Below are positions 63,719 to 64,000 of a stretch of DNA of 64,000 bases, in pieces. Source of the DNA: Bacteroidetes bacterium 43-93 (GTDB taxonomy: Bacteria > Bacteroidota > Bacteroidia > Chitinophagales > Chitinophagaceae); contig MKUO01000013.1 of the NCBI GenBank assembly GCA_001897855.1, forward strand, positions 1 to 64,000, given 5' to 3'. A program made the translations under genes and the position numbers. The notes below the pieces were generated by a model. It was not told the origin of the DNA. It saw only the letters and a program-made list of their open reading frames with translations, and searched no databases. Within the stretch, counting starts at the first letter, position 1. The number at the start of each line of letters is the position of its first letter.

Positions 63719-64000
63719 TGTATAGAGCATGATCTTTACATCGAGCGCTAACGAGCAGTTCTCTATGTACAGCAGATCATACTTCATACGCTCCATCATC
63801 TGGTTCACATTTTCTGCATAGCCATATTGTACCATGCCCCATGATGTGAGTCCGGGTTTTACTTTATGCAGGTACTTATAGTGCGGATGTGTCTGGCTAA
63901 TTATATCAATAAAGTGTTTACGTTCAGGCCTAGGCCCTACAAGCGACATATCGCCCTTTATAATGTTCACAAATTGCGGCAGCTCGTCTATCCGCCACTT
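63686..64000 (-). CDS. Second initiating sugar transferase (C-terminal fragment)
   Basis: The frame is open to the window edge; 104 C-terminal residues are visible. They begin WRIDELPQFVNIIKGDMSLVGPRPE, the conserved catalytic region of bacterial polyprenyl-phosphate sugar transferases, and end MERMKYDLLYIENCSLALDVKIMLYTLMVIFQGRG. It would start a second lipid-linked glycan, and it differs clearly from the member at 21306. A polysaccharide locus probably continues beyond 64000. It overlaps folC by 33 nt at the 3' ends. Confidence 0.9.
   Translation of the reverse strand, partial: KWRIDELPQFVNIIKGDMSLVGPRPERKHFIDIISQTHPHYKYLHKVKPGLTSWGMVQYGYAENVNQMMERMKYDLLYIENCSLALDVKIMLYTLMVIFQGRGK

Noticed and set aside
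1-64000. tRNA, rRNA, tmRNA, riboswitch or insertion sequence
   Set aside because: Reading the intergenic regions showed no cloverleaf, ribosomal sequence, transposase gene or terminal repeats that would support any of these.

Overview
The window is chromosomal DNA from a member of the Bacteroidota, most likely the Chitinophagaceae or a close relative. This rests on a type IX secretion (T9SS) C-terminal sorting domain, GldC, a fused SecDF, DUF1573 proteins, a CrtYcd-type lycopene cyclase, and the general absence of Shine-Dalgarno sequences. At least nineteen genes instead carry the Bacteroidota -7 promoter word TAnnTTTG close upstream, several only 4-9 nt from the start codon. I see no rRNA, tRNA, CRISPR array, transposase or prophage. 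No gap between genes exceeds 300 bases. The longest gaps are 6864-7088, 37870-38121 and 57574-57842, and they hold promoters, a terminator and a probable LytTR operator.

Layout. 1-10571: the end of a surface-protein-like gene, a small orphan gene, a hybrid histidine kinase, a lone MlaE permease, secDF, and a large secreted M43-like protein whose protease site is degenerate. 10716-13626: paaZ and an enoyl-CoA hydratase. 13627-22046: a polysaccharide locus with three glycosyltransferases, a Wzy-like polymerase and a Wzx-like flippase on the minus strand, and a second Wzy_C/ligase-like protein and a small initiating sugar transferase on the plus strand. 22134-25073: a universal stress protein, a YtxH/DUF1469/basic-protein membrane trio and an AI-2E family permease. 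25077-29219: housekeeping genes nadD, feoA-like, ybeY, an RluA-type synthase, gldC, yqeY-like, cvpA-like and a pabA/trpG glutaminase. 29190-33083 (minus): crtYcd-type cyclase, crtZ, a TPR glycosyltransferase-like membrane protein and birA. 33147-37869: rsfS, ftsH, a GT39-like protein and an LUD protein.

38122-41911 encodes a propeller sensor kinase with its LytTR regulator. 42011-49693 holds a truncated haemoglobin, adenine deaminase, two aminotransferases, tandem DUF1573 proteins, tsaC and a CCA-type nucleotidyltransferase. 49747-53091 holds a lipoprotein followed by ugd and a UDP-glucuronate decarboxylase, which make UDP-glucuronate and UDP-xylose and may feed polysaccharide synthesis. 53160-57573 is an RND pump with a TolC-type channel but no adaptor. 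57843-64000 holds MnSOD, DUF1835, an unknown membrane protein, an unusual radical SAM enzyme, a TonB-like protein, folC, and the end of a second initiating sugar transferase that probably opens another polysaccharide locus.

Most of the window is ordinary core genome and I found no clear new multi-gene system. The best leads are a LytTR-type direct repeat placed 3' of its own regulator gene in a gap that could encode a small RNA, the secreted M43 protein lacking its catalytic glutamate, the widespread near-leaderless gene starts, palindromes abutting the usp start codon and the -7 box of the hydratase gene, a heptamer tandem repeat that supplies the stop codon of the CCA-type gene, and a radical SAM protein with extra cysteines.
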